Positions 8,011 through 16,500 of a stretch of 17,762 nt of DNA are shown here, in pieces. The notes beneath the pieces are model-generated. The model saw only the letters and a list, made by a program, of their open reading frames with translations. It ran no database searches and had not been told where the DNA came from. Position 1 is the stretch's first letter, and each line of letters starts with the position of its first letter. A program made the position numbers and the translations under genes. The stretch is from Baffinella frigidus (taxonomy: Eukaryota; Cryptophyceae; Cryptomonadales; Baffinellaceae): NCBI GenBank assembly GCA_026770585.1, contig MU646836.1:258806-276567 (forward strand). The letters run 5' to 3'.

Positions 8011-8092
8011 GTTGCCGTCGGCGCAGGCCGTGGCGAGAAGGGCCCCATCGGGCGACCACGCCACGCGCTTCACCTCATCGCTGTGCTCCAGG
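8011..8092 (-). CDS. WD40-repeat exon
   Basis: Read on the minus strand, an exon bounded by GTGTGGCAG (acceptor) and AAC|GTACGC (donor) encodes LEHSDEVKRVAWSPDG followed by ALLATACADGN. This is the classic first half of a WD40 blade: His, then V-x-x-V-x-W-S-P-D-G, then a small/hydrophobic strand and D-G-N. WD40 repeats form beta-propellers that scaffold protein complexes; which protein this belongs to cannot be told. The exon enters in phase 2 and leaves in phase 0. No following blade was found downstream, where the 7921-7988 inverted repeat begins, so the gene may be broken. Confidence 0.6.
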
Positions 8093-8697
8093 CTGCCACA
8101 CGGGGAACGCCGAGGTTTCTTAAGTTGACAGACACGACCGCTGCACGGCAGTAGGAGCGACGGGACGAGACGTGATGCAACGCAGGGGCACGTCTCCAAC
8201 TCAGCGATGCACCCTCTGCGATGTCATGGTTTCCCGCCCACTCTAGTTGGGTAACGGACTAAAAATGGGGTAGTTAGGCCTACGGCATTGCCTAGGACCT
8301 CCTACTGTAGGCCAAAATCCCAGGACTTTTTGGTCGTAGGAGCACGCAACCCCTGCCGTCAGCTTTTTGTTTCCCCGTCCCTTTGCCGAGGAAACGTTCT
8401 GCTCCAGAAAAGGGCTGGGCACGTAGGTGTAGAGTGCATGCATCAATTGTACATTCCGTTCTGGTACAGATCCTTGCCCTCGCGATAGTACGGGATCGTA
8501 TGTGCAGAGGGAGTTGCCTTTTCCACTACCAACCAGGCCGACAGGTATGCACCCCCACCGCAGGACCTACAGAGAGGCCACGAGCACTCTACACGATGTG
8601 TACCAACGGAGACAGGGGCACAAACGCCCCCATCCCCGGGACATAAATAAGCAGGCGCGGGTTGTTGGTGGGGGAGGGGCGCGTCGGCTTTCCGCAC
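8093..8697. other. Probable WD40-gene intron or degraded sequence
   Basis: This lies between the two WD40 fragments. I found no third blade in it on the minus strand. A small inverted repeat GGCCTAC/GTAGGCC is at 8277-8283 and 8307-8313. The phases of the flanking WD40 fragments do not match (phase 0 out, phase 2 in), so a missed exon or gene decay is likely. Confidence 0.4.
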
Positions 8698-8729
8698 ATC
8701 CCAAATCAGGCTCGTGTTGTCGTCGCTCC
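8698..8729 (-). CDS. WD40-repeat exon fragment
   Basis: On the minus strand, after the acceptor CGGGCGCAG at 8730, the frame reads GSDDNTSLIWDV. This is the end of a WD40 blade, with the Gly-Ser-Asp-Asp turn and the terminal Trp-Asp. The donor GAT|GTGCGG would end the exon at 8698, giving 32 bases; reading on gives RKADAP with no further WD40 signal. It lies upstream, in minus-strand order, of the LEHSDEV fragment at 8092, as expected for successive blades of one gene. The sequence upstream of its acceptor is telomere-like (C-rich in the sense direction), as in the plus-strand genes. Confidence 0.55.
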
Positions 8730-8744
8730 CTGCGCCCGGGTGTA

Positions 8745-9095
8745 GCGTTCGGGGTTTGGGTTGGTGGTTGGTGGTTTGGGGTTTGGGGTTTGGGGTTTGG
8801 GGTTTGGGGTTTGGAGTTTGGAGTTTGGGGGGTGGGGTGGCGGGTTTGCGGTTGGGGTTCAGGGCTGAGGGGTTTGTGACTGGGGTTTAGGGTTGGGGTT
8901 TAGGGTTTGGGGTGTGGGGTTCAGTGGTCAGTAAAAGTTGAGAGTTAGGTGCCCCGATGAAGCCGTGCACTGTGATTTAGGGTCGAGGGTTGTGGGTTGA
9001 GGGTTGAGGGTTGAGGGTTAAGGGTTGGGGGATTGGAGATAAGGGTGTAGGGCTTGGCGGTTCAGAGTTTAGGGTTGAGAGTGCAGGGGTTGAGG
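8745..9095. repeat. G-rich telomere-like array (opposite polarity)
   Basis: TTTGGGG and related G-rich heptamers (GTTTAGG, GTTGAGG) run on the plus strand. This is the only array in the window with the G-rich strand on plus, and it sits immediately upstream of a minus-strand WD40 exon, so the C-rich strand is again the sense strand. Confidence 0.9.
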
Positions 9096-9447
9096 GTGCA
9101 TGGGCCTCAGACCTGTGGCGACACGCAGCCCAACCGGGGAGAAACGCACCCCGATTACCTGCCGTCCGCACCCACACTCTCTCACCCTACAATACTTTTC
9201 GAACTGCCTGACCCTGGATGTATGTCCGCGCTGCCTCACCCTAGATTCATGTCAAGAGGGCCTCGCCCTACATCCAGGTCCACTCGGCCGCTCCATGCGT
9301 TGATGCGAACAGCGTCGCCCTCTACTTCCCGCACGGAGGCAAGAGTGCCGCAAGACATGGTGAGTGCCTGATAGAGCCGCAGGACACAGTGTTCTCGCCA
9401 AGACCCGCCGGAGTCAAGGGACTGCGGGCGCAGCACCTCGATCCTCC
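9096..9447. other. Unassigned island between arrays of opposite polarity
   Basis: The left array is G-rich and the right array C-rich on the plus strand, so this island is where polarity flips. It contains a 27-bp tandem repeat (listed separately) and a strong donor-like ATG|GTGAGT at 9360. Open frames run on both strands and none matches a known family. Confidence 0.4.
9175..9285. repeat. 27-bp tandem repeat, 4 diverged units
   Basis: The core CTCACCCTA (with variants CTGACCCTG and CTCGCCCTA) starts at 9181, 9208, 9235 and 9262, exactly 27 bp apart. In one plus frame each unit encodes a 9-residue peptide of the type CLTLDVCPR / CLTLDSCQE. The period is a multiple of 3, so coding is possible but unproven. 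Confidence 0.8.
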
Positions 9448-11060
9448 GCCTAAACCCTAAACCCTAAACCCTAAACCCTAAACCCTAAACCCTAAACCTT
9501 AAACTCCAAACCCTAAACCCTAAACCCTTAACCCTAAACCTAAACCCTAAACCCTAAACCCTGAACCCTAAACCCTAAACCCTAAACCCTAATTCCATCT
9601 AGCTCGTGCGGAGAATCCTGTTTTGTTTCAGTAAACATCCTTGAACCCAAAGCCCTGAACTTTTGTGCCCAAACCCTGACCCGTAATCCCTCAACCCTGA
9701 ACCCCGAACCCTACACCAAAACCCAGTGGGGGTGGGGGGGGATGAAAAGGCCCAAGTCCCGTAAACCCTAAACTTTCAATCCTAAACCCTAAACCCTGAA
9801 CCCTAAACGTTAAACCCTGCACACTGAATCTTCAACCCTAAACCCTAAAACCTAAACCCTCAACCCTAAACCCTGAACCCTGTAACCTTTAGAAAACCAA
9901 AAACCCACACCCTCAACCCACATCATCAACCCTAAACCCCATACCCTAAACCTCGCAGCTTGAACCCCTAACCCTGAACCCTTGTACAACCCTCAACACC
10001 AATCCCTAAATCCAAATCCCTAAGCTCTAAACCATCAACTCTGCACCCCATATCCAACCCCTAAACCCTGAATCCAGAACCGTTTGCTTGAACCCTGTAC
10101 ACTGATCTCTGGGTCCTAATCCCAAACCCCAAACTCTCAACCCCAAACCCTAAACCCTAAACCATCAACCCCAAACCCTAAACCTTGAAAACCAAACCCT
10201 AAACCCGAATCCCCAAACTCTGAACTGTAAAAACCGGAACCCTAAACCCCACACCCAAAACCCTGAACCCACAACCCTGAACTCTTTCCCTCAAACTCAA
10301 CCCTGACCCCTGAACCCTGAACCCTGAAACCTACACCAAAATCGGGTGTGGGTCGAGAGGATAAAAAGGTCCTAGCCCCTCATTCCCTAAAACATCAACC
10401 TTAAACCTGAAACGCTGAACCCAAAACTTGCAACCCTAAGCACTGACCCCTTTGGAACCCCTAAACCCTATACAGTAAAAACCTGAATCTAAAACCCTAA
10501 ATCCCAAACCCTTTAGAAACCTTGAACTCTCAACGTCAAACCCTCAACCCCCAACCCTCTGAAGCCCTCAAGAGAGATTGATAATTTATTGTCAAACAAC
10601 CAGCGTCAGCGCCGCACATGCTACGCATTGTGCCACTTACTGTGCAGCCCTCAACTCTAAACCCTGATCCCTGAACCCTGAACCCTGAACCCTGAACCTT
10701 GCACCGTGAACTTTCAACCCTGAAACCTGAACCCTACACCTTGCACCTTGAACTCTGAACCTTGAACCCTGAACCCTGAACACTGAACACTGAACACTGA
10801 ACCCTAACCCCTAGGTCCTCCTAAATCGTAGAACCTAAACCCCCAAATCCCAAAACCTAAACCCTTAAGCCCACAACCTAATCCCCAAACCCTAATTCCC
10901 ACACCCTGAACTCTCAACCCTAAACCCTAAACCCTGAACACTGAACCCGAAACCCTCAACCCCTGGTCCTCATTCCAAACCCTGAACCTTAAACACTGAA
11001 TCCTAAACCCTGAACCTTCAACCTTCAACCCTCAACCCTGCACCCCAAACCCTCAGTCCA
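9448..11060. repeat. 1.6-kb degenerate telomere-like array
   Basis: Near-perfect CCCTAAA arrays at 9450-9497 and about 9527-9591 pass into heavily mutated heptamers. Non-repeat islands occur at 9595-9640 and 10560-10645. A segment with ACACCAAAA, G-rich sequence and GATAAAAAGG-like bases occurs at about 9709-9765 and again at about 10330-10385, indicating an internal duplication with a period near 620 bp. No coding segment was seen. Confidence 0.92.
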
Positions 11061-11247
11061 AGAATCTCCACGGACAAGTCCAAGAACGAAGCAGATCCTC
11101 AAGACCCGACAATTAGGCAGCTTACGCTAAGTTAGTCTAAGGTTACGTCGGACAAGTACAACACGTTCCAACTACACCACGCGCATCACGCCGCCGCCGC
11201 GCACGTCCCTCGCATCTGCTACACGCATAGTTTCGGCAAATGGGAAA
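11061..11247. other. Short unique stretch, no gene recognised
   Basis: This is non-telomeric sequence between the degenerate array and the 60-bp repeat. It includes CCGCCGCCGCGC near 11190. No motif-bearing frame was seen. Confidence 0.45.
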
Positions 11248-11420
11248 ATCCACTCTCCTTTACAGCCTCGTGAGGGGGAGTCTGGGGATACTACCCCACG
11301 TAGGACCATCCACTCACCCTGACAGCCTCGTGAGGGGGAGTCTGGGGATACTACCCCACGTAGGACCATCCACTCCCCCTGACAGCCTCGTGAGGGGGAG
11401 TCTGGGGATATTACCCCATA
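11248..11420. repeat. 60-bp tandem repeat, nearly 3 copies, with hairpins
   Basis: Copies start at 11248, 11308 and 11368 with a period of exactly 60 bp and few differences. Each unit can form two hairpins: ACTCCCCCT pairing with AGGGGGAGT (perfect in the third unit) and TGGGGATACTACCCCA. The period keeps one frame open on each strand, with 20-residue repeats (for example SPDSPSRGCQGEW on minus). A coding role is unproven. Confidence 0.85.
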
Positions 11421-11579
11421 GGATGACCAGAGTGACTTTACACAGGTCACGTCCACTACTAGGACATATAGGCCCACGGCACGTGCGGATCCTGTCCTCT
11501 CTTCAGTCAACGACTCTACTCCCATGGACATCATCGTCTGTGGATCAAGCACCAGCGGTTCCCTGCCGCAGACAGCCCT
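11421..11579. other. Flank of the 60-bp repeat, no gene recognised
   Basis: Open frames continue out of the 60-bp repeat on both strands for about 50 codons. No domain or splice signal supports either. Confidence 0.35.
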
Positions 11580-11618
11580 CAACCCTGAAACCTAATTCTA
11601 AACCCTGAACCCTAAACC

Positions 11619-11656
<38 letters not shown>

Positions 11657-11660
11657 GACC

Positions 11661-11705
<45 letters not shown>

Positions 11706-11740
11706 GACCCTAATTGTCAACCTTAAACCCTAAACCCTAC
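11580..11740. repeat. CCCTCAA heptamer array
   Basis: A homogeneous run of CCCTCAA heptamers (about 11618-11706, with two CCCTCGA variants) is flanked by CCCTAAA/CCCTGAA copies. The homogeneity of a non-canonical variant points to local tandem expansion instead of telomerase addition. Confidence 0.92.
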
Positions 11741-11767
11741 AGGTTCTAAACGCTGATGGTGGAAATT

Positions 11768-11846
11768 ATCCTTTTTGGTCCTTTGCAAAAATGCTGATTC
11801 GTTGGCATATGTTGAGAGCATTTAAAATCTAAAGGACCTAAAGGAT
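11768..11846. repeat. Foldback (inverted-repeat) element
   Basis: The left arm, 11768-11795 (ATCCTTTTTGGTCCTTT then AAAATGCT), and the right arm, 11817-11846, pair imperfectly over about 28 bases around a 21-bp loop; AAATGCT/AGCATTT is exact. The arms carry the TCCTTTAGGTCCTTT motif seen singly or doubled at 2128, 2971, 12143 and 12292. This fits a small MITE-like family. Confidence 0.7.
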
Positions 11847-12349
11847 GCCGTTTAAAATATCATCTGATTTGAACAAGGGGGGGTGTTGGACACACCAAAA
11901 CTCCAGGGTCGATTTGAGGTCACGCCACTGAGCAGCCACCGGTGCCTTTCTTTCACGGACTCCAAAAAATATTCTACATTTTTGGCGTGCTTTCCGGAGA
12001 GAATGATGCTTGGACCGATTCCCGAAGGCCCCAGTGCCAGTTCAAGTGGTGCTGGCGTCCTCCTCGTCCCCTTTCGGGTCGATCCTTTCTGGTTTGGGCC
12101 GCCTCTCAAAAGGCCAGGATCACCCGGGCTCCCCGATCTTAAGGTCCTTTAGGTTGCTTTCTGATCGCGTTTAGCTCTCCAGTGCAGAGGCTCGTGAAGA
12201 GGGGATAAAGGGTGGTTCTCTTGGGGTGAGTGAAGATACCAACTGGTTCCCATGCTCACACACACACCGAACCCAAGTCAGCCTTTATGATAGGTCCTTT
12301 AGGATATCCTTTCGGGGGGGACGTGACCATTTCCGGTGCAAACGAAGAA
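11847..12349. other. Subtelomeric duplicated DNA, no gene recognised
   Basis: Segments resemble other parts of the window: GAGCAGCCACCGG near 11930 matches the AAGCAGCCACCGG context near 1250, and the CACACACACA stretch near 12257 resembles 2308. Open frames are short and lack motifs. Confidence 0.45.
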
Positions 12350-12485
12350 AAAGGGTGGTGCTTTGGTCCTTTTTTTTACACTCACATCGAAGGCCACAGC
12401 CCACCTCACTCTTGAGGAGTTGGGAGTAATCTACGAATGAGCTCCTCGACCCAACCCATGTGGGTCCGGCCGAGCCCCCTTTCCC
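12350..12485. repeat. Subtelomeric duplicated block, copy 2 (partner 2490-2640)
   Basis: 12381-12427 is identical to 2520-2566 over 47 bp, inside flanks that have diverged. See the partner for the shared flanking motifs. Confidence 0.9.
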
Positions 12486-12991
12486 GTGGTGCAGTGATGC
12501 CCCCCCCCCCTTCCGGTTGTTCGCGACGACCCATCCTTGAGAGCTCGCCTCCACCTGCGCCACACCGAAAAACAGAAGGGTCAGCTTTGGTGCTTTGGTG
12601 CTTTGGTGCTTTTGGTGATTTCGTTGATTTCGTGGTGCAACCGGGTGGTGGTGCGGGTGGTGCTTTTGGGTGCTTTGGTGGTTCAAAAGTGGTCATCGAT
12701 GACTTTGGGGACCGTTTTGTAAAGCGACCAAAAAAGATAAAGGAGATACCCCCCTTTATCCTGATTCGTGGTTGTCTTGTCCTGGAGGCCGCTATCTCAG
12801 GCTATCTCAGAAAAAATATCGTGTAGTAAAAAGGTCATGCGAATCGCCTCGTCCATCCCTCGTTGTGGAATCACTGAATCACAGGTCGTGACTCGATTAG
12901 ACGGCTCGTACCTCGAAATCACACCGTGACCAAGGGGTATTTGTAGGAGAAAAAAATACACCTGCCCTGGCCGCACACCCAGGTTGTCATC
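12486..12991. other. Upstream region of the multi-PAS gene, with GTGCTTTG repeats
   Basis: 12585-12690 is built from short repeats of GGTGCTTT and GATTTCGTT. TATCTCAGGC is tandemly doubled near 12791. The DNA just before 12992 has no telomere-like repeat and no recognised promoter motif. CACACCCAG at 12982 could be a splice acceptor, in which case the gene has further 5' exons that I could not identify. Confidence 0.45.
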
Positions 12992-13520
12992 ATGCAGAGA
13001 ACCGCCGAAGGAGGCGAGCAGTGGGGGAACTCCCTCGGGTGCAGTTTACTGGACACGCCGTGCAAGCCCGTGGGCGTCGAACACATGTCTGAGCTGTCAA
13101 CCAAATCAGGAATGAAATTGAACAGAGACGCGGCTGCCGACAAGTTGGTCTTGCAAGATGTGGAGGCGGGGTTGGCGCGAGGAGACGAGAGCGATGCCCG
13201 GGTGGTGGTGGCGCCGCAGTCACCTTTCAGGATACAGGGGGCGAACCAGGCTTTTGCCAAGCTGATGTGCGTTTCGGAGGAGCTCATCAAGCAGGGTCCC
13301 AGCATCCGTCTGCTCTTTGGTCCCGGCACAGAGAAAGTGCTCTTCGAAGCCGGGCTGGCGCAGGCCGCCAGCACCATGAAGGAGCAGGAGATGCAGACGG
13401 CATTGTACGACACGCGGGCCACCTTTCTCTTCATCCACGTTCTTATGCATCCTTCGCCGTCGGAGCAAAACGTCGTCATCACGTTCAAGGCGGGGACGCC
13501 CTTGCAGACTCTTGCCGCAG
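12992..13520 (+). CDS. Multi-PAS gene, first recognised exon (PAS 1)
   Basis: This encodes residues 1-176 plus one base. The PAS core runs from VVVAPQSPFRIQGANQAFAK (residues 71-90) through RLLFGPGTEK (106-115) to NVVITFKAG (160-168). The donor is CGCAG|GTGACC, phase 1. The first ~65 residues are an N-terminal extension without a known motif. Confidence 0.75.
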
Positions 13521-16500
13521 GTGACCTGCAAAAACAAACAAACAGCACTGATCACGCAGCAGCCCTGACTCTCTCTTCCCAACGCAACAATGCGAACCGC
13601 ACGCTTGACGTCAGAATGTTGTTTCGCTTGTTCTTTTATTGCCAGATCACCTGAAACCACCCGAAACTCCACGGACCGGTAGTCCGAGAGTCCAGATCCC
13701 TGTGGAGCGTCAGGCTCAGCCCGTCGGGGCTGAACCTATAGTTATTTAAGAAACCTAGTGTTGCGCCCGTCGGCTGCTGCCAGCCAGTCCTTGCATGTCC
13801 TGCCGCCGAAGCTGCAAGAGTCCCACGAACTGTACCCGCTGTCTGATCTACCATAGCCTCGGCCCGTGGTGGGCGGGAGCGGGGTCGTGCCCTGCCGGTC
13901 CTCGGGAGGGCGTGGGACACGCGCACGGGGCATGGCGCGGCAGTCGTCTGCTATCTTCCTTAGCAGATCGGGCTTGAGCTGTTTGGCGTGGGTGGCTTCT
14001 GCCCCCTGTCTCGGATGCTGGCTCATGCCCTACTCCCTGATTGGACGTTTCATGCTGTCTCGTTGCGAGACGCTCACGTGACCTGCGCTCATCTCTCCGT
14101 GTTTGCTGAGTGCTTTTGCCTCGCGTTTTTGCGGTGCCATCAACATTAGACGGATTCTGAACACCCTTGAACCGCAGCGACTGCCGAATCGACGGACGAG
14201 GCACGCGCGTTTGTCTCGTTGCACCAACCGAACCACGTCGACAGCACCAACAAACAGTTCCGGACCCTGTACGGCTTCGACACCGTGGACGCGAAAGTGG
14301 TTGGGCGCGACCTGAAGGTGATTCACGGGCCTGGGACGGATCAATCGGCGCTGCTCAGGCTCCAAGTGCGCGCGCTCCGAGGGCTGGCGGGCGCCGACAG
14401 CGTCCTCACCTACTCGATGAAAGGCACAGCTCTTCTCGCGACGATGTCGTATACGCCCTTGGTGACGTCGTCGCTGTCCGTGACGCACGTAATTGTGGAA
14501 GTGCACGCGAAGCGCGTGTTATCTCTGAAGCAGGCAGTGAAGGAGTGCAGCACCTCTTCGACGCTCATCATCGATCACGTCTCCAACACCATCACGCACA
14601 TCTCGGAGCAGACAGCCGCACTTCTCGGCCGCGGCCCTTCCTTCCAAGACACGCGCTGCAAGCTCGCCGCCTTCTTCGGCCCCGCCACGGACCAGCAGGC
14701 GTTGAAGCGGTGCGACCCCCACACTTCTCGGTTTGGCAATCAACGCCACGCCCACTGCGCATCCTACACCCCCAATGCCGCATCCGAGCGCTCGCTGAGA
14801 TTTGAGCGCGGTGTTCCGCAGGTGCGTCAATGCGGCCGTGATCGGCACCCTCGACGTCTCTCCTCTCCTCGTCACTCTCTATCGGCTCGACGCCAAACCG
14901 GTGCGCCCCCCCCCCCACCAGCGGGGTTTCACCCAACCACAGTCGCACCTTTCCCGTTGAAACGAAACCACGCACCCGTACATGCACTTTCCACTGACCT
15001 AGGGTGCGCTCTTGAGACAGACGCTAGACAGACGCCCCCCATTCTACCCGTGCTGAGGTAACGTGTGAAGGCGCGCGTGGCACCTGCGAGGAGAAACGTG
15101 ACGCTCTGCCCCGACAGTTGTTTCGGTCTCTCAAGTGACAGTTGGCGGGCAGGTGGTGTGTCGTGTGGGGTTTGTGCCGGTGCTGGGCAGCACCATGCAA
15201 GTGACGCACCTTCAGCTCACGCTCTCCAAACACGAGGTGCAACCATTCCCTGCAGGGCTCTGCCCCCCCCCCCCCTGCCGATGGTGCCCACCGTGCGCGC
15301 TGCTTCCAAGGGTCCACCAGGGTCCACCAGTACCCGTGCATCGCTTCGCGCGTCTGTAGGGGCTGACGCTCTTCGCCGGAACGTGTGTGTGGACTGGTCG
15401 TGGCAGGTCTCTGCTGTGAGATTGCCAGGAGTAGTGGGTGAATGAGGTGTCGGGTTTACTAAACCCCAAACCCTAAAACCGAAACCCTACACCCTGCACC
15501 CTACACCCTAAACCCCAAACCCTACACCCCAAACCCTCAACCCTCAACCCTCAACCCTCAACCTAAACTGCAAACCCCGAACCCTAAACCCTAAACCCTG
15601 AACCCTTAACTCTCAACCCTAAACCCAAACCCTAAACCCCCACGCCGAAAGCAGGTGGCGACGGTCTCAGAAGTGATCGCTGCGGGCGACGAGGAGAAGA
15701 CAGCGGTGATGATTGTTCGCGCGCGCGCGCCGCACACTCTGCACCACGGCAACGCCACGTGGAAGCACGCCTTCGGCTTCGAAACGCTGCAGGTCAAGGG
15801 CCAGCCGCTCGAGACACTGTACGGCCCGCAGACCGACGCCGCGCTGCTCGCGCGCCTTGTGGAAGTCGCCATGTCGGGGGGGAGTGCCGAGGGGAGCACG
15901 ACGGTGTACCACCGTAACGGCTCTCCAGTCGACGTGACCTTCTCGCTGTTCCCGGTGATGTCGTCCGACTCCGCCCCCCAGTACTTCGGCGCGTCCATGG
16001 TGCTGACGGCACGTACAGACGGCGCGGAGATCGCGCACCCCACCAAGACGCTTCCGGCGCGCCCCGCCGCGACGAGCCTTGCCTTGCCTTCTCCACCTGC
16101 GACGCGCGACGACGCTCCCGCGTCTCAAGGAGAGGCTGCGACGACGCACGCGGAGGTGTCGAGCCTTGCTCACTGCTTCTCGGAGGTGGTCGCGGTCAAG
16201 GAGGCGCTGTGCAAGGAGCTCTCGGCGGACACTGCCCCCCACAGCTACGTGGCTAAGTGCTCGCTCTCCTCCGCGCAGTGCACGCACGCCTCCGCGGAGA
16301 CGCTCTCGGGCGCGCACCTCGACATCTCCTCCACGTTTCCGCGAGCGAGGTTTCAGGCGGGGCACACCGTGGTCGTGACGCTCCCGCTCCCGCTCCCGCT
16401 CTTGCAGCAGCGCTCTCGCTGCATCGACGCGCTCTGGCGCCTCAGGGAGCGCGGGTGGATGCGTTCCTGGCGGTGGGAGGCCGAAGGCCTCAATGTCGAG

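Noticed and set aside
8745-9095. Proteins with repeated GFGVWGLGFGVWG-type sequence
   Set aside because: These are translations of G-rich telomere-like heptamers.
11240-11608. Protein beginning MGKSTLL, resembling a P-loop
   Set aside because: The match is too short to be a Walker A motif (no GxxxxGK), and the rest is the 60-bp repeat.
13742-14204. Minus-strand open frames inside intron 1
   Set aside because: They have no motif and no splice support, and the GC-rich context produces many such frames.
14710-15061. Continuous coding from 14219 to the stop at 15059-15061 without introns
   Set aside because: PAS similarity is lost after 14709 in that frame and resumes exactly at 14822 in another frame, with correct GT-AG ends and phase.
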